This document shows positions 42,627 to 51,267 of a stretch of DNA of 64,000 nucleotides, in pieces. The first letter of the stretch is position 1. The number at the start of each line of letters is the position of its first letter. The position numbers and the translations under genes are program-made. Under the pieces are notes generated by a model. That model did not search any database. It was not told where the DNA came from and was given only the letters and a program-made list of their open reading frames with translations. The stretch is from the NCBI GenBank assembly GCA_934462925.1, contig CAKSIT010000015.1, forward strand, positions 8,492 to 72,491, read 5' to 3'. Source of the stretch: an uncultured Oscillospiraceae bacterium (GTDB lineage: Bacteria; Bacillota; Clostridia; Oscillospirales; Ruminococcaceae).

Positions 42627-44171
42627 TCAGTCAGAAAACCCTGCAAGCCTCCGTTTGCGGATTCCGCGCAGCATGAACAGCGCTATTGCCGCCGTGAGAA
42701 GCTCCGCTGCGGGGAACACTGCCCACACCTGCCATGCCGCCGCGTTTTCCGCGGCATTGTTCGCTATCAGCAATGCAGGCGGCAGCACGAATATAAGCTG
42801 CCTGCACACGGATATCACAAGCGACTCTATACCGCCGCCGAGCGCCTGAAATACGCCCTGCAGCGCGACGTTCACGCCCGCGAAAATGAACGCCGCCGTG
42901 GCTATGCGCGCAGCCCCCATAAACAGCCGCGCCGTTTCTCCCGAAAGCCCGAACATCACCGAGAGCGGCTGCGCGGCGGCTTCTACAATGATAATGCCCG
43001 CCGCCATTATTACCGTGGTGTAGATAAGCCCCGAGCGTATGCCGTTGTTAATGCGCCTGCGGCTGCCCGCGCCGTAGCTGAACGCCACTATCGGCGTTAT
43101 CGCGTCGCGCAGCCCGAACGCCGCGAACAGCACGAACTGCTGAACCTTGTAGTAAAGTCCGTACGCCGTAACGGCGTTTTCGCTGAGCTTTACGAGAATA
43201 AGGGCAATACCGCATAATTATTTTCGCGCGATTGCGCAGTCAGATTTTTCGTCAGATTGTACAATGAGGACGACGCAAGGCTGTATGCCTTGCTAGGACG
43301 AATTGTGCAATATGGCGGAAAAGATGCAAGCAAGCGTGCGGAAAAGGCGTTAGCCGCTAATTGTGCGGTGTTGCCTAAGGTTGAGTCCGTAGGTCATGAC
43401 GGACATCAGCGCCTGCGCAATTATTGCGGGCAGCCCTATCGAATATATCCTGCCGATAATACGCGCGGACGGCAGCGCGTGTCGCAGCGAGGGGTCAATC
43501 TCCCTGTTTTTTGCAAGGTGGAACGCAAGCCCCGTCGCCATTGAAACCACCTGTCCTATTACCGTTGCGAGCGCCGCGCCCGCAACGCCCATTTCAGGGA
43601 AGCCGCACAGCCCGTATATCATTATCGGGTCGAGAACAATGTTCACCAGCGCGCCCGCTACCTGCGCTATCGTTGAAAAAAGCGAGCGCCCCGTCGCCTG
43701 CAAAAGCTTTTCGTACGCCGAAAAGAACATCATGCCGAACGACGCGCAGCAGCATATCCTGAGGTACGTTACCGTCATGCCGAGTATCTGCGCGTTGTCC
43801 GTCTGCGAGGCGGCGTAGGGTTCTGCGCCGAATATGCCGAACAGCACGAACGCCGCCGTGAGCGCCGCGCTCAGCATAAGCCCGTTGCCTGCCGCCCTGT
43901 TCGCCGTTTCGCGGTCGCCGCGCCCCAACGACTGTGCCGTAAGAGCGTTCACGCCAACGCCCGTGCCTACGCTCAGCGCCACCATAAGCACCTGTATCGG
44001 GAACGCGAGGGTAAGCGCGTTCATCGCCGCCTCGCCCGTCCCTTCCATGTTCGACACAAAGGCGCTGTCCACAATGTTGTAAAGCGCCTGCAGCATCATC
44101 GAAAGAATCATCGGTACGCCCGTTTTAAGCATTATTTTGTTTACGGGCTGCCCTGCCATTGCGTTTTCCAT
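42627..44171 (-). pseudogene. MATE-family multidrug efflux transporter interrupted by a MITE
   Basis: The N-terminal part (ATG at 44171, CAGGAGGTAAGC upstream) begins MENAMAGQPVNKIMLKTGVP and runs through about 265 residues to ALMSVMTYGLN. There the reading enters MITE copy B and stops. Coding sense resumes beyond the MITE with ILVKLSENAVTAYGLYYKVQ, continuing FVLFAAFGLRDAITPIVAFS to the normal end at 42627. Removing 43202-43375 plus one TAA duplication rejoins one continuous roughly 455-residue MATE protein. The protein would have been a 12-helix cation/drug antiporter. As it stands it should be non-functional. Confidence 0.9.
43202..43375. mobile_element. MITE family 1, copy B (inside the MATE gene)
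   Basis: 174 bp in the opposite orientation to copies A and C. The ends are GGGCAATACCGCATAATTA and TAATTGTGCGGTGTTGCC, with TAA on both sides as a 3-bp target duplication (43199-43201 and 43376-43378). It is identical in length to copy C and nearly so in sequence, which suggests recent movement. There is no coding capacity. Confidence 0.85.
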
Positions 44172-44193
44172 GCTTACCTCCTGCACAAAAAAT

Positions 44194-44223
44194 GGGCGTA
44201 AACCCAAATCCGGATTTACGCCC
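44194..44223 (-). promoter_or_regulatory. Attenuator-like hairpin in the MATE leader
   Basis: Minus strand GGGCGTAAA/TTTACGCCC stem directly followed by ATTTTTTG and then the ribosome site. An intrinsic terminator placed between the promoter (44251-44279) and the MATE start suggests control by termination. The leader upstream is too short (about 25 nt) for a known riboswitch. Confidence 0.55.
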
Positions 44224-44250
44224 AAAAGCTACTCGATTTATTACCCGTTT

Positions 44251-44279
44251 ATTTTACCACACTTAATGCCTTTTGTCCA
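44251..44279 (-). promoter_or_regulatory. Promoter of the MATE gene
   Basis: Minus strand: TGGACA (44274-44279), a 17-nt spacer and TAAAAT (44251-44256). Confidence 0.6.
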
Positions 44280-44334
44280 AGGGATTTTTGCACAAACTTT
44301 TTCAACACGGGCGCACGGCTTCACGTAAAAGCAC

Positions 44335-44363
44335 TTGAAGCGCGCCCGAAAATGTTGTATAAT
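44335..44363 (+). promoter_or_regulatory. Promoter of nnr
   Basis: TTGAAG (44335-44340), a 17-nt spacer and TATAAT (44358-44363). MITE copy C begins 7 bp after the -10 box, so nnr transcripts would carry the whole MITE in their 5' leader. Confidence 0.65.
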
Positions 44364-44369
44364 ATCTAT

Positions 44370-44543
44370 GGCAACACCGCACAATTAGCGGCTAACGCCT
44401 TTTCCGCACGCTTGCTTGCATCTTTTCCGCCATATTGCACAATTCGTCCTAGCAAGGCATACAGCCTTGCGTCGTCCTCATTGTACAATCTGACGAAAAA
44501 TCTGACTGCGCAATCGCGCGAAAATAATTATGCGGTATTGCCC
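44370..44543. mobile_element. MITE family 1, copy C
   Basis: 174 bp, ends GGCAACACCGCACAATTA and TAATTATGCGGTATTGCCC, with TAT flanking both sides as target duplication. It sits between the nnr promoter and its ribosome site. Its long inverted structure would fold into a hairpin in the nnr mRNA. Confidence 0.8.
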
Positions 44544-44565
44544 TATAAGAAAGCGAGGGCTGACT

Positions 44566-46092
44566 ATGAACTTTGTTGTAACTAACGCGCAGATGAAGCT
44601 TGCGGAAAAAACCGCCGACGAGCGGGGCGTGAGCTTTTCTGAGATGATGGGAAACGCGGGCAGGGCGATAGCGGACGCCGCCGCGCGGCTCATTCCGCCT
44701 GACGGGCGCGCGCTTATACTTTGCGGCGCTGGGAACAACGGCGGCGACGGCTTCGCGGCGGCGGCGCGGCTGAACGCGCTTAATTTCGCGGCGGACGTGC
44801 TGCTTGTAAACGGCGAGCCGCGCACCGACTGCGCGCGGGAGCATTTTGCGCTTATGCCGCGCGGGCTGCTGCTTGACGGCGCGCCGCAGTATTCGCGCTA
44901 CGCGTGCGTTATCGACTGCATTTTCGGCACGGGCTTCCACGGGGAGCTGCCCGAAAGCGTGCGCGCCGTGCTGAGCGCCTGCACTCAAATCCCGCTGCGG
45001 ATAGCGGCGGACGTGCCGAGCGGGGTGAACTCCGACACTGGCGAACGCGCCGATGGCTGCTTTGAGCCTACGCACACGCTGGTTCTCGCGGCTATGAAGC
45101 GCGGGCTGCTCGTGCCGTCCTGCCTTGACACGCTCGGCGAAACGCGCCTTGTCGATATCGGCATTCCCGAGAGCGCGTTTACGGAGTATTCCGCGCGGAT
45201 TACGGACGAGAGCGTGCTTAGGGCGTTCCCCGTGCGGCGAAAATGCGCGCACAAGGGCAGCTTCGGCAGGCTGCTTATTATTGCGGGAAGCCTTTGCTGC
45301 AACGGCGCGGCGGCAATGTGCGCTATGGCGGCGCTGCGCACGGGTACGGGGCTTTGCACGCTCGCCGCGCCGCGGAGCGCGCTGGGAATGATAGCGCCTG
45401 CCGTTCCAGAGGCTACTTTTTTGCCGCTGCGCGAAACAAAGGACGGCTTTGTAAGCGAGAGCGCGCTTGAAGCGATTGCGGCGGCGCTCCCCAAAGCCAC
45501 CGCAGTTGCAGTTGGCTGCGGCATGGGCAACAGCGAAGCCACGCGAGTTATAACGGAATTTGTCGTGCATAGAGCAGATTGTCCCGTTATTATCGACGCA
45601 GACGGAATAAATTCCCTTGCGGGTAATATAAATATATTGACGGAGCGGAAAGCGGGCTGCGAGGTCATTCTCACGCCGCACCCGCTTGAATTCAGCAGAA
45701 TAACGGGGCTGAGCGTGGCTCAGATACAGTCCGACAGGCTTTGCGCCGCGGAGGACTTTGCGCGCAGATACGGCGTAACGCTCGCGCTTAAGGGCGCGGG
45801 GACGGTCGTTGCAAGCGGCGTTAGCAACGCAGGCGGCGTTAGCAACGCCGGCAGCGCGGGTTCTTATGTGAACCTTTGCGGCAACGCAGGGCTTGCGCGC
45901 GGCGGCAGCGGCGACACGCTCACAGGGATAATCGCGGCGCTTGCGGCGCAGGGCGCAGAGCCGCTAATGGCGGCTGCCTGCGGCGTGTACTGCCATGCGC
46001 GCGCCGCGGACATACTCCTTGACAGGCTGCCCATGCAGAGCATTCTCCCGCGCGACATTATAGCGGCGCTCCCCGAGGTTTACCGCGGATAA
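44566..46092 (+). CDS. nnr: Bifunctional NAD(P)H-hydrate epimerase / ADP-dependent NAD(P)H-hydrate dehydratase
   Basis: 508 residues from the ATG at 44566 (MNFVVTNAQMKLAEKTADER). The N-terminal YjeF/NnrE domain (1 to about 210) has LILCGAGNNGGDGFAAAARL and IADVPSGVNSDTG. The C-terminal ribokinase-like NnrD domain has HKGSFGRLLIIAGS, VILTPHPLEFSRITG, LALKGAGTVV and the catalytic-loop ARGGSGDTLTGIIAAL. It repairs hydrated NAD(P)H. Oddly, a short tandem duplication (GGVSNAGGVSNAGSAGS) sits after GTVVAS, encoded by a repeated GGCGTTAGCAACGC block. It looks like a small expansion in a surface loop. GCGAGGG is the ribosome site. Confidence 0.92.
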   Translation: MNFVVTNAQMKLAEKTADERGVSFSEMMGNAGRAIADAAARLIPPDGRALILCGAGNNGGDGFAAAARLNALNFAADVLLVNGEPRTDCAREHFALMPRGLLLDGAPQYSRYACVIDCIFGTGFHGELPESVRAVLSACTQIPLRIAADVPSGVNSDTGERADGCFEPTHTLVLAAMKRGLLVPSCLDTLGETRLVDIGIPESAFTEYSARITDESVLRAFPVRRKCAHKGSFGRLLIIAGSLCCNGAAAMCAMAALRTGTGLCTLAAPRSALGMIAPAVPEATFLPLRETKDGFVSESALEAIAAALPKATAVAVGCGMGNSEATRVITEFVVHRADCPVIIDADGINSLAGNINILTERKAGCEVILTPHPLEFSRITGLSVAQIQSDRLCAAEDFARRYGVTLALKGAGTVVASGVSNAGGVSNAGSAGSYVNLCGNAGLARGGSGDTLTGIIAALAAQGAEPLMAAACGVYCHARAADILLDRLPMQSILPRDIIAALPEVYRG

Positions 46093-46154
46093 GCGCCGCC
46101 CCTCCGTCAAAAAAACGCCGCATCCTAAGCGGCGTGTAACAACGGAGGACAACT

Positions 46155-46721
46155 ATGAAACGAACAGCTTTCGCGGCTATTGCCGTATCAACGGCGCTTC
46201 TTTGCGGGTGCGCAGACTCGCTGCCCTTTACCGAGAAGCCCGCCTACCACGAAAAAAACTGCACAATGAACGCCGAAATATCCTGCGGCGAGCTTTCCGC
46301 GCAGGCAAAGGTAACGCGCCGCGGCGAGGGCGAGTGGGAGTTCGCGTTTACCGAGCCAAAGGAGCTTATGGGCGTTGTGGTAACGCTCGGGGACGAGGGC
46401 GTGACGGCTTCGCTCGGCGCGCTTTCAGTCACCGCAGAGCCGAGCGCCGTGTACAATATGCTCCCGCAGATAATCGCCCGCGCCGTGGACGCCCTGCCCG
46501 ACACTCCCGCAGACAAAATCTCCGAGGAGGACGGCATTCTGACGCTTGAAAACGAATGCGCGGACGGCAAGGTAGTCGTCACCGCGCAGAAGTCTACAGG
46601 CAGCCTTATCACGCTCAAATGCCCCTATCAGCGCCTTGCGGTGTGCTTCAGCGACATTGCCGACGAGCTTTGCGAAAGCTCTGAGGACGCCGAGGCCGAT
46701 GAAGTGCGCATTATCGAGTAG
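46155..46721 (+). CDS. Hypothetical lipoprotein
   Basis: 188 residues with signal peptide and lipobox LLCGC. The mature part is beta-rich with ECADGKVVVTAQKSTGSLI and a Cys in CPYQRLAVCF, and an acidic tail. No named family is recognised. It follows nnr by 62 bp, and a weak CGCCGC/GCGGCG hairpin lies in between. ATG at 46155 follows CGGAGG. Confidence 0.7.
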   Translation: MKRTAFAAIAVSTALLCGCADSLPFTEKPAYHEKNCTMNAEISCGELSAQAKVTRRGEGEWEFAFTEPKELMGVVVTLGDEGVTASLGALSVTAEPSAVYNMLPQIIARAVDALPDTPADKISEEDGILTLENECADGKVVVTAQKSTGSLITLKCPYQRLAVCFSDIADELCESSEDAEADEVRIIE

Positions 46722-46724
46722 CAC

Positions 46725-47033
46725 TCACAGCCCGTCCCACAGGTAGCGCTCAAGGTCAACGCAGCCCTCGGCGCTCACCTCAATTCCGTCAGCGCGCAGA
46801 AGCTGCGCCTGCACCTCCTCCCCGCCGAACGCAAACGCGGGGGCTGTCCTGCCGAACCTGTTCACAACGCGGTAGCACGGTATGCCCTCGGGGTCGGGGT
46901 TCGCGTGGAGCGCATAGCCCACGGCGCGCGCCCAGCGCGGGTTGCCTGCAAGCATGGCAATCTGCCCGTAGGTGGCAACCTTTCCCCGCGGAATTTTGCG
47001 CACCTGCTCGTATATCTTTTCAAAAACGGTCAT
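46725..47033 (-). CDS. MGMT-family (alkyltransferase-like) DNA-binding protein
   Basis: 102 residues, only the C-terminal DNA-binding domain of O6-alkylguanine DNA alkyltransferases. It has KIPRGKVATYGQIAMLAGNP, RAVGYALHANP and the active-site segment IPCYRVVNRFGR. The cysteine is kept, unlike in alkyltransferase-like proteins with Trp, but the usual PCHRVV histidine is Tyr. It may bind alkylated guanine and flag it for repair, or retain weak transferase activity. It converges with the lipoprotein gene (3-bp gap) and follows clpX on the minus strand. Confidence 0.85.
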   Translation of the reverse strand: MTVFEKIYEQVRKIPRGKVATYGQIAMLAGNPRWARAVGYALHANPDPEGIPCYRVVNRFGRTAPAFAFGGEEVQAQLLRADGIEVSAEGCVDLERYLWDGL

Positions 47034-47099
47034 GCAAATTCTCCTTTTAATCGTTCTTGCCGCAATTGATATTGTGCGCGCAAGGGCAGCGAAATAAAC

Positions 47100-47128
47100 A
47101 AAACGGCAGGGATTTTCTCCCTGCCGTT
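47100..47128. terminator. Bidirectional terminator after clpX
   Basis: AAACGGCAGGGA/TCCCTGCCGTTT, a perfect 12-bp stem with a TTTTC loop, 7 bp after the clpX stop and followed by TGTTTATTT on the minus strand. Confidence 0.8.
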
Positions 47129-47135
47129 TGCATTT

Positions 47136-48437
47136 TTATTTAGCGCGCTTTGCCTTTTTCTTTGCCTTGGCAGGGTCGCATTCGATAATGGGCTTGCCTG
47201 TGCCGTTTACGCAGTCCGCCGTTATCGTGATTTTTGTTATCGTAGGGTCGCTTGGCGCTGTGAACATTATGTCGCGAAGCGTGTCCTCAACGATGGAGCG
47301 CAGTCCGCGCGCGCCCGTCCCCTTTTCAATGGACAGCTTGCCGATAGCGTGCAGCGCGTCGTCGTCGAACTCGAGGTCGATATCGTCCGCCTTGAACATA
47401 AGCTTGTACTGCTTGATAAGCGCGTTCTTCGGCTCGTGCAGAATGCGTATGAGCGCCTCCTCGTCGAGCGGCTCAAGCGCCGTTACAACGGGCAGTCTGC
47501 CTATAAGCTCGGGAATAATGCCGAACTTCACCAAATCCTGCTGCGTTACAAGCTTCAGCAGCTCGGCGCTTTCCTTGTCCTTGGGGGAGCGCACCGCTGC
47601 ACCAAAGCCCATTACGGACGAGCTTACGCGCTGCGAGATGATTTTCTCGATACCCTCGAAAGCGCCGCCGCAGATGAACAGAATGTTCTTCGTGTTTATC
47701 TGAATGAACTCCTGATGGGGGTGCTTTCTGCCGCCCTGCGGGGGAACGTTCGACACCGTACCCTCGACTATCTTCAGCAGCGCCTGCTGAACGCCCTCGC
47801 CGCTTACGTCGCGGGTTATCGAGGTGTTCTCGCTGCGGCGGGAAATCTTGTCTATCTCGTCAATGTAGATTATGCCGTGTTCCGCCGCGGCTATGTCGTA
47901 ATCCGCCGCCTGAATAAGGCGCAGAAGCACGTTCTCAACGTCCTCGCCGACATAGCCCGCCTGCGTGAGCGTGGTGGCGTCCGCAATGGCGAACGGCACG
48001 TTGAGCAGCTTGGCGAGGGTCTGCGCGAGCATGGTTTTACCAACGCCCGTAGGTCCGAGAAGCAGAATGTTCGACTTTTGTATCTCAACATCGTCATCGT
48101 CAAGGTCGTCGTTTATGAGCGAGCGCTTGTAGTGGTTGTAAACGGACACGGCGAGTATCTTCTTCGCCTCGTCCTGCCCGACAACGTACTTGTCAAGGTA
48201 CGCCTTTATCTCCTCGGGAGTCTTAAGCGTTATCTCGTCGGGCTGCCATGTGCTGTTTGGCTGCCTGCCCGCGCCCTGAGTGCGCGAAACGTTCCTGGGC
48301 TTTATGTCGCCCGCTTCAACAAGGATATCGTACGAGAGCTTTATGCACTCGTCGCATATGCACACATCGCTGTTGGTTTCGCCGTAGAGCATACGCTTTA
48401 CCTGCGTGTCATGTTTGCCGCAAAAGGAGCAAGTCAT
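47136..48437 (-). CDS. clpX: ClpX, ATPase and adaptor subunit of ClpXP protease
   Basis: 433 residues. N-terminal C4 zinc-binding domain ([20 protein letters not shown], then CICDEC), AAA+ domain with [18 protein letters not shown] (Walker A), [10 protein letters not shown] (Walker B) and [14 protein letters not shown] (pore loop). [20 protein letters not shown] and the sensor-2 [10 protein letters not shown] follow. It unfolds substrates and feeds them to ClpP, whose gene is 18 bp upstream in the same operon, in the usual tig-clpP-clpX order. Confidence 0.97.
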   Translation of the reverse strand: MTCSFCGKHDTQVKRMLYGETNSDVCICDECIKLSYDILVEAGDIKPRNVSRTQGAGRQPNSTWQPDEITLKTPEEIKAYLDKYVVGQDEAKKILAVSVYNHYKRSLINDDLDDDDVEIQKSNILLLGPTGVGKTMLAQTLAKLLNVPFAIADATTLTQAGYVGEDVENVLLRLIQAADYDIAAAEHGIIYIDEIDKISRRSENTSITRDVSGEGVQQALLKIVEGTVSNVPPQGGRKHPHQEFIQINTKNILFICGGAFEGIEKIISQRVSSSVMGFGAAVRSPKDKESAELLKLVTQQDLVKFGIIPELIGRLPVVTALEPLDEEALIRILHEPKNALIKQYKLMFKADDIDLEFDDDALHAIGKLSIEKGTGARGLRSIVEDTLRDIMFTAPSDPTITKITITADCVNGTGKPIIECDPAKAKKKAKRAK

Positions 48438-48455
48438 GTATATTCTCCTCTTAAG

Positions 48456-49067
48456 TTACTTTTTATCTTCTATCTCCGCACGGGAGTTGTACACCTTGTC
48501 GATAAGCCCGTATTCGAGCGCTTCCTGCGCGGTCATGAAGTTGTCGCGCTCGGTATCGGCGCAGATAGTTTCGTAGGGCTTGCCCGTGTTCTGCGCAAGT
48601 ATCGTGTTAAGGCGCTCCTTGGTGCGCTTGAGGTTGTTTGCGCGAATCATGATGTCGGTCGCCTGACCCGAAAGCCCGCCGCCTGCGATAAGGGGCTGGT
48701 GTATCATTATCTCGCTGTTGGGGAGCGCTATGCGCTTGCCCTTTGCGCCCGCGGAAAGCAGGAACGCGCCCATTGAAGCCGCAAGTCCCATGCAGATGGT
48801 GGAAACGTCGCACTTTACGTACTGCATGGTGTCGTAGATAGCCATGCCGTCGGACACAGAACCGCCGGGGCTGTTGATGTAAAGGTATATGTCCTTGTCG
48901 GGGTCTTGTCCCTCAAGGTAAAGCAGCTGCGCTACAACGACGCTCGCCGTCGCGGAGTTCACCTCGTCGTGGAGGAGGATTATCCTGTCGTTGAGCAGGC
49001 GCGAAAATATGTCGTAGGAACGCTCGCCGTGACTGCTCTGCTCCACTACATAAGGAATGTATGCCAT
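48456..49067 (-). CDS. clpP: ClpP, proteolytic subunit of Clp protease
   Basis: 203 residues of usual length. Catalytic Ser98 in [16 protein letters not shown], His123 in [14 protein letters not shown] and the Asp in [28 protein letters not shown] is also canonical. It forms the barrel protease partnering ClpX. ATG at 49067 has AAAGGAGCTAACTT upstream. The 146-bp gap to tig contains a GCCTGC/GCAGGC hairpin (49171-49198) that could be a partial terminator within the operon. Confidence 0.97.
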   Translation of the reverse strand: MAYIPYVVEQSSHGERSYDIFSRLLNDRIILLHDEVNSATASVVVAQLLYLEGQDPDKDIYLYINSPGGSVSDGMAIYDTMQYVKCDVSTICMGLAASMGAFLLSAGAKGKRIALPNSEIMIHQPLIAGGGLSGQATDIMIRANNLKRTKERLNTILAQNTGKPYETICADTERDNFMTAQEALEYGLIDKVYNSRAEIEDKK

Positions 49068-49212
49068 AAGTTAGCTCCTTTCACCGCTATTGCGGACTGC
49101 TCCCCGCAGCCGCAAAAAAAGCTCGGGCTGCACCCTGCGGAGAAGCTCTCCGCGCGGCGCTGCCCTTAAAGCCTGCCGCGCCGTAAAGCGCCGCAGGCCC
49201 TGCTGCAAGGAA

Positions 49213-50499
49213 TTATTCTGTTACTTCTTCAACCTTTGCGCTGTCCTTAACAAGGTTGAGCGCCTTTTCAAGCTTAAGGTCGCTTCTGATAGCGCTCTCG
49301 GGGATAAGCTTCTTGATGTCGTCGGCAGACTTCTTATACTGCTCTGCAAGGTCGCCGTACTCCTTCTCAACGTCCTCGTCGGTAACCTCGATGTTCTCGA
49401 GCTGTGCAATCTTCTCAAGGCAAAGGCGCAGGTCTACCTGCTTCTTTGCAACCTCTGCAAAGCTTGCGCGGAACTGCTCCATCTTAAGACCCGTGTACTT
49501 AAGGTAGTCCTCAACGGAAATGCGGTTTCTGCTGCTCCACTCCTGCGCTATCTCGTCAACGCGGCGCTCGTACATAACCTGCGGTACTTCCGCCTGCATC
49601 TTTGCGGTGAGCGCGTCTACAAGCGCGTTGTCAAGCGCGTTGTCAGCGTCCTCTGCGGACTTCTTCTCGAGATTCGTGCGAATCTTCGCCTTGAGCGCGT
49701 CGATGGTGTCAACCTCGTCGTCAACGTCCTTTGCGAACTCGTCGTCAGCCTCGGGAAGCTCCGTACCCTTTATCTCGTGCAGCTTGCACTTGAATACAGC
49801 GGGCTTGCCCTTAAGGTTCTCAGCCTGATAATCCTCGGGGAACGTTACGTTTACGTCGAACTCCTCGCCGATGTTCTTGCCGATTATCTGCTCCTCAAAG
49901 CCGGGGATAAAGGTGTGGCTGCCTATCTCGAGCGGGAACTTCTCGCCCTTGCCGCCCTCGAACGCAGCGCCGTCAAGGAAGCCCTCGAAGTCGATTACAG
50001 CCTTGTCGCCCTCCTGTACGGCGCGGTCTTCAACGGAGATTTCTCTGCCGTTTCTCTTGCGCATCTTGTCTATCTCAGCGTCAACCGCCCCGTCAGTTAC
50101 AGTCTTGACGGTTTTCTTAAGCTCTAAACCCTTGTAATCGGAAATGTTCACCTCGGGCTTGGTGATAAGCTCAGCCTTGAACGAAACGCCGTTTTCCTTG
50201 CTTACCTCGGTTACCTCGGTGTTCTGCACGTCAACGACCTCAAGGCCGCTCTTGTCAACGAGGTCTGCGATGTTCCTGTTGTAGAGGGAGTTTACCGCGT
50301 CCTCATAGAAAACGCCCGTGCCGTAGTGGGTCTCGATGACCTTGCGGGGCGCTTTGCCCTTGCGGAAGCCGGGGACGGTGATTTTGCCCTTCTTCGCGTT
50401 GTAAGCAGCAGAAACTGCCGCCTCAAACTCCTCCGCGCTGAACTTGAACTCGATAGCATAGGTATTTACCGCTGTGTTGTTCTGAGAAATGATTTCCAT
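49213..50499 (-). CDS. tig: Trigger factor, ribosome-associated chaperone
   Basis: 428 residues from the ATG at 50499 (MEIISQNNTAVNTYAIEFKF). The N-terminal ribosome-binding domain has VPGFRKGKAPRKVIE, the FKBP-like prolyl isomerase has VQEGDKAVIDFEGFLDGAAF and GSHTFIPGFEEQIIG, and a helical chaperone tail follows. The start at 50532 in the same frame lacks support. A TTGTCC/GGACAA hairpin (50517-50532) lies right upstream of the ribosome site. Confidence 0.96.
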   Translation of the reverse strand: MEIISQNNTAVNTYAIEFKFSAEEFEAAVSAAYNAKKGKITVPGFRKGKAPRKVIETHYGTGVFYEDAVNSLYNRNIADLVDKSGLEVVDVQNTEVTEVSKENGVSFKAELITKPEVNISDYKGLELKKTVKTVTDGAVDAEIDKMRKRNGREISVEDRAVQEGDKAVIDFEGFLDGAAFEGGKGEKFPLEIGSHTFIPGFEEQIIGKNIGEEFDVNVTFPEDYQAENLKGKPAVFKCKLHEIKGTELPEADDEFAKDVDDEVDTIDALKAKIRTNLEKKSAEDADNALDNALVDALTAKMQAEVPQVMYERRVDEIAQEWSSRNRISVEDYLKYTGLKMEQFRASFAEVAKKQVDLRLCLEKIAQLENIEVTDEDVEKEYGDLAEQYKKSADDIKKLIPESAIRSDLKLEKALNLVKDSAKVEEVTE

Positions 50500-50553
50500 T
50501 TGTCTGAATTCCTTCCTTGTCCGCAGGGACAATTTTTTATTGCAGGCGCTCCC

Positions 50554-51252
50554 TCAAAGAGAACCGCCCTGTATTCTTGTCGGGTCGAAGCCGATTCCGT
50601 CTGCGGAAACGAGCCTGTATGTTATGCCCGAACGTTCGCCGTTTATTGCGCCGCGAATGCTCGCCCCGTGAAGGTGCGCATAATAGCAGCGCTTTACATT
50701 GTATTTATGGAGAAGCTCCGTTATCAGAACGTTCTCCTCCGTGCCGTAGATAGGCGGGTAGTGTATGAACGCCACCAACTCTCCGCCGAGCCTTACGCCC
50801 TCCTTAAGGGACATTTCAAGGCGGCCTGCCTCGCGATTAAGCACCTTTGCGTCCGCGGGTTCGCCGTTTTCACGAATCCACCCGCGCGTGCCGCACACGG
50901 AGATACCCTCGACAAGATACGCGTTGTTGAACAGGAACGATATTTTATCGAACCCGTTCTCCTCAACGAAAATGCGCATTTTGTTCATCGTCTGCCACCA
51001 CAGGTCGTGGTTGCCCTTTACGAGGATTTTTTTCCCCTTAAGGCGCGAGTTGATGAACTCGAGGTCCTTTTTGCTGTCCTCAAGCTTCAGCGCCCACGAA
51101 TGGTCGCCGAGCAGCACTACCGTGTCGTCGTCGGTTATCTTCGCGTTCCAGTTGGCTTCAAGCCGTTCAAGGTAGTTTGTCCACCCCGCGAAGATGTCCA
51201 TAGGCTTGTCGCAGCCGAGCGACAGGTGAAGGTCGCCTATCGTGTATAGCAC
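50554..51252 (-). CDS. Calcineurin-like metallophosphoesterase
   Basis: 232 residues beginning MLYTIGDLHLSLGCDKPMDI, with the ordered motifs GDLHLS, LLGDHSW, VKGNHDLWW, FIHYPP and YAHLHG. It is a two-metal phosphoesterase of a family seen in Clostridia whose substrate is unknown to me. The start is GTG at 51252 with GGGGGAGG upstream. It is 15 bp after thrC and 54 bp before tig, so part of the same operon. Confidence 0.85.
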   Translation of the reverse strand: MLYTIGDLHLSLGCDKPMDIFAGWTNYLERLEANWNAKITDDDTVVLLGDHSWALKLEDSKKDLEFINSRLKGKKILVKGNHDLWWQTMNKMRIFVEENGFDKISFLFNNAYLVEGISVCGTRGWIRENGEPADAKVLNREAGRLEMSLKEGVRLGGELVAFIHYPPIYGTEENVLITELLHKYNVKRCYYAHLHGASIRGAINGERSGITYRLVSADGIGFDPTRIQGGSL

Positions 51253-51267
51253 AAGCGCCTCCCCCGA

